DNA from: Bacillota bacterium
GTDB lineage: Bacteria > Bacillota_B > Desulfitobacteriia > Desulfitobacteriales > Desulfitobacteriaceae
Reading direction: 5' to 3'
DNA: 7,361 bases
Assembly: GCA_021779415.1 (NCBI GenBank)
Contig: JAJYAS010000162.1
Location: forward strand, 1-7,361
In this document: piece after piece, positions 1-5,962 of the stretch
Position numbering within the stretch: position 1 is the first letter of the stretch
Layout of the letters: every line of letters begins with the position of its first letter
Position numbers and translations under genes: made by a program
Notes under the pieces: model-generated
Seen by the model: the letters and a program-made list of their open reading frames with translations, nothing else
Databases searched by the model: none
What the model was told of the DNA's origin: nothing

Positions 1-267
1 AAACCGATAGTTTTGCCTGGCGAAGAGATGCTTGTTCAAGTGATGAAAGAAGGTAAAGAGCCCGGACAGGGCGTAGCCTATCTAGATGATGGTACGATGA
101 TTGTTGTAGATATGGGTAGACGTTATATGGGACAAAATATCACCGTTTTAGTAACCAGTGTTTTGCAGACGGCGGCTGGTCGCATGATCTTTGCTAAACC
201 AAAGAGTTCCCTGGAAAAAAAACCGATGGGCCTTCGTCCGACGGATGAGGTGAATGCGATTGGCTAA
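1..267 (+). CDS. yacL: YacL-type PIN/TRAM domain protein, C-terminal part only (TRAM domain)
   Basis: This is the open 3' end of a gene that begins before the window; the frame is open from base 1 and stops with TAA at 265-267. The visible 88 residues start [10 protein letters not shown] and contain [15 protein letters not shown], then a [17 protein letters not shown] stretch. That wording is characteristic of the TRAM domain closing YacL-like proteins of Firmicutes, which have N-terminal membrane helices, then a PIN nuclease-like domain, then TRAM (a small beta-barrel thought to bind RNA). The PIN domain and membrane segments lie outside the window, so catalytic residues cannot be judged. 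The tail after FAKP is hydrophilic and probably unstructured. The gene overlaps the start of ispD, and yacL-ispD-ispF is also the order in B. subtilis, supporting the assignment. The precise role of the family is not established; yacL is used as an orthologue name. Confidence 0.88.
   Translation, partial: KPIVLPGEEMLVQVMKEGKEPGQGVAYLDDGTMIVVDMGRRYMGQNITVLVTSVLQTAAGRMIFAKPKSSLEKKPMGLRPTDEVNAIG
247..253 (+). promoter_or_regulatory. Ribosome binding site of ispD, inside the end of yacL
   Basis: GAGGTGA at 247-253 is a strong Shine-Dalgarno match, but it abuts the ATG at 254 with no spacer. It sits six bases before an in-frame TTG at 260, which is the usual distance. The site therefore favours a TTG start at 260 (protein beginning [12 protein letters not shown]) over the ATG at 254, though the sequence alone does not settle it. 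Confidence 0.55.
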
Positions 268-955
268 GTTGGGGATCGTTATTCCAGCAGCCGGTCAAGG
301 TAAACGGATGGGGGCCGGATACAATAAGCAATTTTTGACCTTGATGGGAGAGCCGATCCTTGCCCACACTGTGAGACTCTTTGAACAATCTAGTTATGTT
401 TCTGAGATTGTTATTGTGGGGGCGAAAGCCGATATTCCGGTTATTGACGAACTAGTTCATCATCATAAATTTGATAAAGTTAAGGCTATTTGTAGAGGCG
501 GAGTGCAACGCCAAGACTCTGTTCGCGCAGGGGTTCAAGCTCTAAGTTCCGCTATTCAACGGGTAGTGGTACATGACGGGGCGAGGCCCCTTTTGACATT
601 GGAAGATTTCCATCGGTTTTTGGACGAAACCGAGAAATTTAAAGCTGCGATTATGGTGATTCCGGTTAAAGATACTATAAAGCAAGTCCAAGAGACGGGT
701 AAAGTTATTTCTACACTGAAACGTGAACGGTTAAGGGCCGTTCAGACCCCTCAGATTTTTGATCGGGCCATTATAGCAGAAGCACATTATCAAGCAGTAT
801 CCGCAGGATACTATGGTACGGATGATGCTTCTTTGCTAGAATGGATGGGGTATCCTGTTCACGTGATAGAGGGTTCACAGGAAAATATCAAGGTGACAAC
901 ACCCGAAGATCTGTGGTTAGCTGAGCGGATCCTTGCACAAAGACTAAGTAAGTAG
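254..955 (+). CDS. ispD: 2-C-methyl-D-erythritol 4-phosphate cytidylyltransferase
   Basis: IspD is the third enzyme of the cytosolic MEP isoprenoid pathway. It joins CTP and methylerythritol 4-phosphate to give CDP-methylerythritol and pyrophosphate. The 233 residues match the usual length. Visible family motifs are the nucleotide-binding loop [10 protein letters not shown] (11-20) with Arg18 and Lys25 as the catalytic basic pair, VHDGARP (106-112) with Asp108, VKDTIK (138-143), AVQTPQIF (162-169), TDDASL (189-194) and IKVTTPEDL (212-220) with Lys213. The E. coli enzyme carries its second catalytic lysine at the same number. The reading frame overlaps the end of yacL by 14 bases from ATG 254, or 8 bases from TTG 260, which implies translational coupling. 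The ATG is listed, but TTG 260 has better spacing from GAGGTGA. Three bases after the stop a REP-like palindrome begins, and ispF follows. Confidence 0.97.
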   Translation: MRLAKLGIVIPAAGQGKRMGAGYNKQFLTLMGEPILAHTVRLFEQSSYVSEIVIVGAKADIPVIDELVHHHKFDKVKAICRGGVQRQDSVRAGVQALSSAIQRVVVHDGARPLLTLEDFHRFLDETEKFKAAIMVIPVKDTIKQVQETGKVISTLKRERLRAVQTPQIFDRAIIAEAHYQAVSAGYYGTDDASLLEWMGYPVHVIEGSQENIKVTTPEDLWLAERILAQRLSK

Positions 956-957
956 AG

Positions 958-984
958 TAGACAGGAGAACCGTCCCCTTGTCTA
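958..984 (-). repeat. REP-like imperfect palindrome in the ispD-ispF gap
   Basis: The ends TAGACA (958-963) and TGTCTA (979-984) are perfect 6-base inverted repeats. Inside them, on the minus strand, GGGGA pairs with TCTCC around a CGGT loop, with a single bulged A between the two stem sections. One G.T pair exists only on the minus strand (the plus strand has an A-C clash), so the minus strand folds best, giving about 11 bp in all. The core, GGGGACGGTTCTCC on the minus strand, resembles a short element I recall as scattered in many copies in clostridial and other genomes, where such hairpins can be linked to REP-associated (Y1) transposases. Only one copy lies in this window, so dispersal cannot be shown here. 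No U-tract follows on either strand, so a terminator is unlikely. Confidence 0.7.
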
Positions 985-996
985 TCGCGCATTGAG

Positions 997-1491
997 ATGG
1001 GGGGGTTGATTATTAAAGTAGGAATCGGATATGATGTACATGCTTTGGTTGAGGGACGGCTTTTGATTCTTGGAGGGGTTGAAATCCCTTATGAGCGTGG
1101 TTTGCTTGGACATTCGGATGCAGACGTCTTAATTCATGCGATTATGGATGCACTTTTAGGGGCCTTGGCCTTAGGAGATATTGGAGCGCATTTTCCCGAT
1201 CACGATCCCCGCTACTCTGGAATTTCAAGCCTTTCATTATTGGGGCAGGTTGTGGAACTAATTGAAGGACAGGGGTATCGCGTGGAAAATATAGATAGTA
1301 TCATTGTGGCTGAGCGGCCTAAAGTAGCTTCATTTATACCGCAGATGCGCTCTAATCTTGTACGAGTTTTGAAACTGGATGAATCGTGTGTATCAGTCAA
1401 AGCGACAACAACCGAACGACTGGGGTTTGAAGGCCGGGGTGAGGGAATCGGAGCTCAGGCGATTGTGAATTTAGAAAAAGTTGGAGGATGA
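997..1491 (+). CDS. ispF: 2-C-methyl-D-erythritol 2,4-cyclodiphosphate synthase
   Basis: IspF cyclises CDP-methylerythritol 2-phosphate to the 2,4-cyclodiphosphate with release of CMP, as a trimeric zinc enzyme. Motifs numbered from ATG 997 are GYDVH (11-15) with metal ligands Asp13 and His15, [19 protein letters not shown] (38-56) with the third ligand His47, DIGAHFPD (61-68), and the CDP-binding [21 protein letters not shown] region (135-155). The 164 residues slightly exceed the common length of about 155-160, because MGGLII precedes the usual start ([11 protein letters not shown]). The start is uncertain. ATG 997 lacks a clear ribosome site, TTG 1006 would give [12 protein letters not shown], and the codon aligned with the usual Met is an ATT at 1012. 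Seven Gs (999-1005) follow the ATG. IspE, which acts between IspD and IspF, is not in the window. Confidence 0.95.
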   Translation: MGGLIIKVGIGYDVHALVEGRLLILGGVEIPYERGLLGHSDADVLIHAIMDALLGALALGDIGAHFPDHDPRYSGISSLSLLGQVVELIEGQGYRVENIDSIIVAERPKVASFIPQMRSNLVRVLKLDESCVSVKATTTERLGFEGRGEGIGAQAIVNLEKVGG

Positions 1492-1494
1492 TTT

Positions 1495-2958
1495 ATGGAA
1501 ACTCGCGTGCGGTTTGCACCCAGCCCGACGGGTCCGTTGCATATTGGTGGGGCAAGATCCGCTTTATTTAATTATTTATGGGCTCGCAAAAACAACGGAA
1601 CTTTTATTGTTCGGAGTGAGGATACGGATTTAGAGCGTTCCAGCCGGGAATCAGAACATAATATTTTGGAGGCCCTTCGTTGGCTGAGTATTCAATGGGG
1701 TGAGGGGATTGAGATTGGCGGAGAGCATGGCCCGTATCGTCAAACGGATCGCTTACCACTTTACATGGATTATACAGAAAAACTGATCGACAGTGGGCAC
1801 GCCTATCTTTGCTATTGTTCGGAAGAAGAACTGGACCAAGAGAGGAAGGACTTGGTTGCCCAAGGGGAAACTCCTCGCTATCGGGGCAAGTGCCGTGATT
1901 TAACCGCGGAGCAACGGGCAGTCTTCGAAACAGAAGGCCGTAAGCCTGTTGTGCGTTTCCGTGTGCCGGAAGGGCAAGCAATCCACATTAAAGATCAGGT
2001 TCGTGGGGATGTTGTTTTTGATAGCGACGGAATTGGGGACTATGTTATTGTAAAATCTGATGGGATACCCACCTATAATTTTGCTGTGGTTGTCGATGAT
2101 TCTACTATGAACGTAACGCAGGTTATTCGAGGAGAGGAACACTTATCCAATACCCCCCGACAGGTTTTAATCTATCAAGCGTTAGGGTTATCCGCCCCTG
2201 AATTTGCGCATATTTCTCTCATTTTGAATACTGAAGGGGGTAAAATGAGCAAACGGGACGGGGATACAGCTGTTATCGATTATCGAAAAAAAGGTTATCT
2301 CCCGGAAGCAATCGTCAACTTCATTGCCCTCCTTGGATGGGCACCATCTGGAGAAAAAGAGTTCTATACCCTAGACGAGTTGGCTGAGGCGTTTTCGTTG
2401 GATCGTGTTTCTAAGAGTCCAGCCGTTTTTGATCTCCAGAAACTAAACTACATGAACGCTCATTACATTAAGCAAGCAACTCCTGAACGCTTGGCTGAAC
2501 TAGCGCTATCCTATGTCCAGGAAATGGGCATTCTTCCTATAGGGGAGCAGTCGACGGAGCAGCAGCGATGGTTTATGGGGGTTATGAAGGCGATCTCTGA
2601 GAAAATATCTTATTTGGCGGAAGTGAAAGAGTTTATTCATTATTTCCACGGCGATGTGCCACTAGAACCTGAAGGGGAAGCCCTTGAGGTATTGAGGGGT
2701 GAACAAGTGCCGGGAGTTTTGGCGTTATTCAAGGGAAAAGTTCAGGAAGTTGATGAGCTTTCTGAAGCTACAGTGAAAGTGCTCTTAAAACAAATGACTA
2801 AAGAGCTAAAACTTGGGGGAAAATTGGTATATATGCCTGTTCGGGTGGCTTTGACTGGGCAGATGCATGGACCAGAACTCTTTGATGTCATCCCCCTTTT
2901 GGGCAGGGAGAATGTCTTGAAACGGCTTGAAGCTTCAGAGAAACGCCATCTAGGATGA
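1495..2958 (+). CDS. gltX: Glutamyl-tRNA synthetase (class I)
   Basis: GltX charges tRNA-Glu in the cytosol. In many Firmicutes it also mischarges tRNA-Gln for the GatCAB amidotransferase, but whether this one does is not readable here. The 487 residues are standard length. The N-terminal Rossmann catalytic domain opens RFAPSPTGPLHIGGARSALFN, with the HIGH-type motif HIGG at 16-19; the second class I signature KMSKR is at 250-254, followed by DGD. Cys106, Cys108 and Cys133 (CYC and GKCRD) resemble the zinc-knuckle insertion of E. coli-type enzymes, but the position of the fourth ligand is Asp135 rather than His, so zinc binding is uncertain. The C-terminal part is the helical anticodon-binding domain, ending near a GRENVLKRL stretch. 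GGAGG at 1483-1487, inside the last codons of ispF, lies seven bases before the ATG, so gltX is likely coupled to ispF. No terminator hairpin follows the stop. Confidence 0.98.
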   Translation: METRVRFAPSPTGPLHIGGARSALFNYLWARKNNGTFIVRSEDTDLERSSRESEHNILEALRWLSIQWGEGIEIGGEHGPYRQTDRLPLYMDYTEKLIDSGHAYLCYCSEEELDQERKDLVAQGETPRYRGKCRDLTAEQRAVFETEGRKPVVRFRVPEGQAIHIKDQVRGDVVFDSDGIGDYVIVKSDGIPTYNFAVVVDDSTMNVTQVIRGEEHLSNTPRQVLIYQALGLSAPEFAHISLILNTEGGKMSKRDGDTAVIDYRKKGYLPEAIVNFIALLGWAPSGEKEFYTLDELAEAFSLDRVSKSPAVFDLQKLNYMNAHYIKQATPERLAELALSYVQEMGILPIGEQSTEQQRWFMGVMKAISEKISYLAEVKEFIHYFHGDVPLEPEGEALEVLRGEQVPGVLALFKGKVQEVDELSEATVKVLLKQMTKELKLGGKLVYMPVRVALTGQMHGPELFDVIPLLGRENVLKRLEASEKRHLG

Positions 2959-2995
2959 TAAAAGTAGTTGAAGTGGGTTAAGAAGGGTATTCCGA

Positions 2996-3024
2996 TTGAC
3001 AGGGATGGGAGACTACCCTATAAT
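2996..3024 (+). promoter_or_regulatory. Sigma-A type promoter, perfect consensus, for the T-box/cysE/cysS transcript
   Basis: The -35 hexamer TTGACA (2996-3001) and -10 hexamer TATAAT (3019-3024) both match the housekeeping consensus at every position and are separated by the ideal 17 bases. Transcription should begin near A3031, just before the T-box leader. A full-consensus promoter fits a leader that is made constitutively and controlled by attenuation. Confidence 0.9.
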
Positions 3025-3246
3025 GGATACAAACTAAAGTCCATTCGAAAATTTAATACTGAATGATTTGTGTGATGAGGAGAAAGAGTACGAAGAGGAA
3101 TTGCCACAAGCGAGGATGGGATAGTGGAAGCCATCGGCGAGGAACCTTTGGAAGTGCGTCTCTGAGCTGATCGGCAGAATGAAAAGTATGCCAATCCGTA
3201 TTGACTGCGTTAAAGTTGTAAGCTGGAACGAACATGTTCGTTCAAA

Positions 3247-3277
3247 CAGAGTGGGACCGCGGAACTTTTCGTCTCTG
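3247..3277 (+). promoter_or_regulatory. T-box antiterminator with tRNA acceptor-end bulge
   Basis: CAGAG (3247-3251) pairs with CTCTG (3273-3277) and GCG (3259-3261) pairs with CGT (3270-3272). This leaves the canonical seven-base bulge TGGGACC (3252-3258), whose TGGN pairs with the NCCA end of tRNA. N is G3255, which can wobble-pair with U73, the discriminator base of bacterial tRNA-Cys. The 3' half of this structure is also needed by the terminator stem, so the two exclude each other. Confidence 0.9.
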
Positions 3278-3297
3278 GACGAAGGGTTCCGCTTTTT
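3259..3297 (+). terminator. Intrinsic terminator of the Cys T-box leader
   Basis: GCGGAAC (3259-3265) pairs with GTTCCGC (3286-3292), TT pairs with GG by wobble, and TTCGTC (3268-3273) pairs with GACGAA (3278-3283) around a TCTG loop. The result is a stem of about 15 bp followed directly by five Ts (3293-3297). It shares bases 3259-3277 with the antiterminator and should form when tRNA-Cys is fully charged, stopping transcription before cysE. Confidence 0.93.
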
Positions 3298-3434
3298 GTA
3301 TTTCCACATAAACTGTTTACGTGTTTCAAATGTACTCTCTTAGCAAGGTGATGCTGCATATTAGTGCAGCTATTTATGGATTGTCCTAGGGTTAACTGGA
3401 AAAATTATAATCAAAGGAATGAGGTGAAGTTTAG
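3298..3434 (+). other. Leader segment between T-box terminator and cysE, no gene seen
   Basis: The stretch is AT-rich and holds no convincing reading frame. It contains a perfect 6-bp hairpin, GCTGCA (3353-3358) with TGCAGC (3365-3370), followed by only a broken T-run, so it is at best a weak terminator or pause site. It ends with the cysE ribosome site GAGGTGA (3421-3427), seven bases before the ATG. A weak promoter candidate inside it is listed separately. Confidence 0.6.
3381..3411 (+). promoter_or_regulatory. Possible second promoter just upstream of cysE
   Basis: A perfect -10 hexamer TATAAT (3406-3411) is preceded by TTGTCC (3381-3386), a three-of-six match to the -35 consensus, at a long 19-base spacing. 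A start near 3418 would leave a very short leader that still includes the ribosome site and would bypass the T-box. The weak -35 and the AT-rich setting make chance occurrence likely. Confidence 0.25.
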
Positions 3435-4184
3435 ATGTTTTTCGGACAGATGAGGCGCGATATACGGGTTATTTTTGAACGGGATCCTGCAGCGAGAAGT
3501 ATGATAGAGGTCATCTTGTGTTATCCAGGGTTTCATGCTGTGCTCTTTCATCGGGTGGCACATTGGCTGTATCAGCATAAGCTGGTACTCTTGCCGAGGA
3601 TGATTTCTCAGCTCGCCAGATTCCTTACGGGAATTGAAATTCACCCTGGTGCGAAGATTGGACAAGGTTTCTTTATTGACCATGGAAGTGGCGTAGTTAT
3701 CGGCGAAACAGCAGAAGTTGGAGATAATGTTACTCTTTATCAGGGGGTCACATTAGGGGGGACAGGCAAGGAAAAAGGCAAGAGGCACCCAACCATTGGT
3801 AACAATGTGGTGATTGGCACAGGAGCCAAGATTTTAGGATCTTTTAAAGTAGGGGATAATGTAAAAATAGGTGCGGGGTCAGTTGTCAATAAATCAATTC
3901 CTAGTGACACAACAGTAGTGGGGATTCCAGGGCGGATTGTTCTTCACCATGGGGTTCCGATTAAAGACCCTGATTTAAGACACGATGATCTTCCAGATCC
4001 GGTCAATGAGATGTTAAAGTGTTTAATGCAACGGGTGGAGTTTTTGGAACAACGTCTAAAAGAAGAGGAGAGTCGATACAATGTCTTTGAAATTATACAA
4101 CACAATGACCCGTCAAAAAGAAGAGTTCCAGCCCCGGGAGAGCGGGAAGGTTGCGATGTACGTCTGCGGACCGACGACGTATAA
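3435..4184 (+). CDS. cysE: Serine O-acetyltransferase, with a C-terminal extension overlapping cysS
   Basis: CysE acetylates L-serine with acetyl-CoA to O-acetylserine, the committed step of cysteine synthesis in the cytosol. The N-terminal helical part ([25 protein letters not shown]) closely resembles the short Firmicutes form. It is followed by a left-handed beta-helix of hexapeptide repeats from about residue 66 to 168, with [40 protein letters not shown] and VVGIPGRIV. His83 corresponds to E. coli catalytic His158, and Glu68 takes the position of Asp143, as in B. subtilis. A charged helix ([20 protein letters not shown]) ends near residue 215, where relatives of about 217 residues stop. 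Here the frame continues to 249 residues, and its last 34 codons or so are cysS sequence read in another frame. That tail is probably a recent stop loss or frameshift rather than a conserved domain. The start is supported by GAGGTGA seven bases upstream. Expression should follow the Cys T-box. Confidence 0.95.
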   Translation: MFFGQMRRDIRVIFERDPAARSMIEVILCYPGFHAVLFHRVAHWLYQHKLVLLPRMISQLARFLTGIEIHPGAKIGQGFFIDHGSGVVIGETAEVGDNVTLYQGVTLGGTGKEKGKRHPTIGNNVVIGTGAKILGSFKVGDNVKIGAGSVVNKSIPSDTTVVGIPGRIVLHHGVPIKDPDLRHDDLPDPVNEMLKCLMQRVEFLEQRLKEEESRYNVFEIIQHNDPSKRRVPAPGEREGCDVRLRTDDV

Positions 4185-5514
4185 CTATTTTCATGCTGGG
4201 AACGCTCGAATGTTCGTTGTTTTTGATATGATTCGACGTTATTTCATGTACAAAGGGTACGATGTTCGCTACGTGCAGAATTTCACGGATGTTGACGACA
4301 AAATAATTCAACGAGGCATAGTAGAAGAAATGGACCCTCTGGCTTTGGGTCAAAAATATATTGATGAATATTATAAAGATGCCAAAGCCTTAAATATTCT
4401 TCCGGCGACTATACACCCTAAGGCCACAGAGCATATTCCAGAAATGATTGAGATTATTCAGGGGCTAATAAATACAGGGTTAGGGTACGAAGTAGATGGA
4501 GATGTTTATTTTGCTGTGGATCTTTTCCCCAACTATGGGAAGTTGTCCGGCAGAACACTAGACGATATGAAGGCTGGTGCTAGGGTCGAGGTGGATGAAC
4601 GTAAACATCATCCGATGGATTTTGCACTGTGGAAAACTGCCAAGCCCGGTGAACCTGCCTGGGAAAGTCCATGGGGCATGGGACGGCCAGGTTGGCACAT
4701 TGAATGTACAGCGATGTCTTTGAAATATCTGGGTGCGGGATTTGATATTCATGGAGGGGGCGGAGATCTCGTTTTCCCTCATCATGAAAACGAAATAGCT
4801 CAAACGGAAGGATATTTAAAAGGGGAGACGTTTGCTCACTATTGGATGCATAACGCTTTTTTGACCATTAATCAAGAAAAGATGTCCAAGTCCCTAGGCA
4901 ACTTCTTTACAACTCGGGAGCTCTTGGTGAACTCCCCAGGAGAAGTGATACGTTTTTATCTCTTGGGAACGCATTATCGCAGTCCGTTGGATTTTAATGA
5001 TCAAAACCTGATCATGGCCCAAAAAGGACTGGAGAGGTTGCAAACAAGTGTCCGTCTGGCCCAAGAAGCCTTGGACAGAGAGGGGTCATTTAATAATCAG
5101 AAGGTTAATACTGAATTGTTAAATGCCGCTAATGAAGCACGCGAAGCTTTTGAGAAGGCTATGGATGATGATTTTAATTCAGCTTTGGCTTATGCGGCGC
5201 TCTTCGAATTAGCTAAAACCATGAATGGATTTGTCCAGGAAAATCCTGCACCTTCTGAAGGATTGGCAAAAGCCCAAAAGACCCTGGTAGAACTTGGAGA
5301 AGTGCTAGGCTTTGATCTGTCGCATCCGGCCCAAGTTCAGGTCGAAAACGAGGAAATGCTCTCCCAAGTCATGGAGGTCGTTTTACAGGTCCGTTCTCGT
5401 TCTCGACTGAAGAAAGATTGGGAAATGTCCGATTTTATCCGAGATGCGCTGAAAGAAAAAGGTATTATTATTGAAGATACCCCGCAAGGCGCGAGGTGGC
5501 AAATTAAAAAGTAG
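4081..5514 (+). CDS. cysS: Cysteinyl-tRNA synthetase (class I)
   Basis: CysS attaches cysteine to tRNA-Cys. The 477 residues are typical length. The protein opens [16 protein letters not shown], the usual N-terminus, which supports ATG 4081 even though it lies inside the cysE frame; GAGGAG at 4065-4070 is ten bases upstream. The zinc site that selects cysteine is complete: Cys29 (MYVCGPT), Cys209 (HIECTAMS), His234 and Glu238 (HHENE), the same numbers as in E. coli. The class I signatures are HAGN (38-41, with Ala in place of the commoner Ile) and KMSKS (267-271). The C-terminal third is the helical tRNA-binding DALR/anticodon region, with [20 protein letters not shown] and the closing [21 protein letters not shown]. 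It shares the T-box transcript with cysE, so charging capacity and cysteine synthesis rise together when tRNA-Cys is uncharged. Confidence 0.98.
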   Translation: MSLKLYNTMTRQKEEFQPRESGKVAMYVCGPTTYNYFHAGNARMFVVFDMIRRYFMYKGYDVRYVQNFTDVDDKIIQRGIVEEMDPLALGQKYIDEYYKDAKALNILPATIHPKATEHIPEMIEIIQGLINTGLGYEVDGDVYFAVDLFPNYGKLSGRTLDDMKAGARVEVDERKHHPMDFALWKTAKPGEPAWESPWGMGRPGWHIECTAMSLKYLGAGFDIHGGGGDLVFPHHENEIAQTEGYLKGETFAHYWMHNAFLTINQEKMSKSLGNFFTTRELLVNSPGEVIRFYLLGTHYRSPLDFNDQNLIMAQKGLERLQTSVRLAQEALDREGSFNNQKVNTELLNAANEAREAFEKAMDDDFNSALAYAALFELAKTMNGFVQENPAPSEGLAKAQKTLVELGEVLGFDLSHPAQVQVENEEMLSQVMEVVLQVRSRSRLKKDWEMSDFIRDALKEKGIIIEDTPQGARWQIKK

Positions 5515-5530
5515 TAGAAAGGGAAAGCGC

Positions 5531-5935
5531 ATGCGCAGTTGGCAGGAAATGAACCCCTTAACCCTAGCTTATTTGGGAGATGCAGTCTATGAACTATGGG
5601 TTCGTACACATTTGCTGGAGTTGGGGCATGAAAAGGTCAAGGAACTTCATAGGCAAGCGATAAGCTATGTTCGCGCGGGTACTCAAGCTCAGGTTTTACA
5701 TACCCTTTTACCGGAACTCGACGAAGTTGAGCAACAGGTTGTTTTGCGTGGGCGAAATGCTAAGGGTGGGCATCCTAAGAACGTGGATGTTGTGACTTAC
5801 CGCCATGCCACAGCCTTTGAAAGTTTGGTAGGTTATTGGCATTTAAATGGACAAACTAGTCGCATGCAGTGGGCGTTCGGTCGAGTAGACGGCATACTAC
5901 AGGAAGAGTCATTAAAACAGTCGAACACTCATTGA
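5531..5935 (+). CDS. mrnC: Mini-ribonuclease III (23S rRNA maturation)
   Basis: Mini-III is a dimeric RNase III catalytic domain without the double-stranded RNA-binding domain. In B. subtilis it trims both ends of 23S rRNA precursor within a double-stranded stem. The 134 residues fit the family. The first signature, LAYLGDAVYELWVR (12-25), carries acidic Asp17 and Glu21. A second helix, YRHATAFESLVGYWHLNG (90-107), carries Glu97, matching the metal-binding acidic pair of RNase III domains. The basic GRNAKGGHPKN loop (74-84) is also typical. The frame is open further upstream to ATG 5471 inside cysS, but ATG 5531 is chosen because AGAAAGGG lies just before it and the protein then starts at the usual place. 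It begins 16 bases after the cysS stop, in the same order as B. subtilis yazC. Confidence 0.95.
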   Translation: MRSWQEMNPLTLAYLGDAVYELWVRTHLLELGHEKVKELHRQAISYVRAGTQAQVLHTLLPELDEVEQQVVLRGRNAKGGHPKNVDVVTYRHATAFESLVGYWHLNGQTSRMQWAFGRVDGILQEESLKQSNTH

Positions 5936-5962
5936 GCCAAGGAGAAGAGAGGAGAATTTACG

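Larger units (their letters stand above)
3031..3297 (+). promoter_or_regulatory. T-box leader riboswitch sensing uncharged tRNA-Cys
   Basis: The leader shows the full T-box plan. Stem I has a basal helix (3065-3071 with 3166-3172), a GATGA kink-turn element (3074-3078), a helix GGAGA/TCTCT (3079-3083 with 3159-3163), and a specifier loop with AGTA (3087-3090) facing GAAGTGCG (3151-3158). In the specifier loop the codon TGC (3155-3157) reads cysteine. Above it are a helix 3101-3105/3136-3140, an AGCGA bulge (3109-3113), and a GATGG/CCATC stem (3115-3119/3131-3135). That stem is capped by GATAGTGGAAG, the conserved distal-loop wording that docks on the tRNA elbow. A GGCA/TGCC hairpin (3173-3176/3189-3192) may belong to Stem II, and the 18-base palindrome GAACGAACATGTTCGTTC (3226-3243) is a likely Stem III. 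Uncharged tRNA-Cys should stabilise the antiterminator and allow cysE-cysS expression, as in the B. subtilis cysES leader. The specifier was placed by comparison with known T-box layout, not by probing. Confidence 0.95.

Noticed and set aside
958..984. The ispD-ispF palindrome as an intrinsic terminator
   Set aside because: No T-run follows on either strand, and termination here would cut off ispF and gltX.
1604..1981. Minus-strand open frame of 125 codons inside gltX
   Set aside because: It is a shadow of the gltX coding sequence, with no ribosome site and no family resemblance.
3226..3243. Palindrome GAACGAACATGTTCGTTC as a LexA (SOS) operator
   Set aside because: The Gram-positive LexA box needs four bases between GAAC and GTTC; here there are two. 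Its position just before the T-box bulge fits Stem III of the leader.
3034..3309. Minus-strand open frame of 91 codons across the T-box leader
   Set aside because: It runs antisense to a well-supported structured RNA, has no ribosome site or recognisable protein features, and is Ser/Phe-rich in the way antisense frames often are.
3351..3389. Twelve-codon frame ATG...TAG as a leader peptide before cysE
   Set aside because: The Shine-Dalgarno spacing is too short, it has no cysteine codons, and it coincides with a hairpin that explains the sequence better.
5471..5530. Upstream extension of mrnC to an ATG inside cysS
   Set aside because: It would add 20 basic residues absent from the family and overlap the cysS end, while ATG 5531 has a ribosome site and the normal N-terminus.
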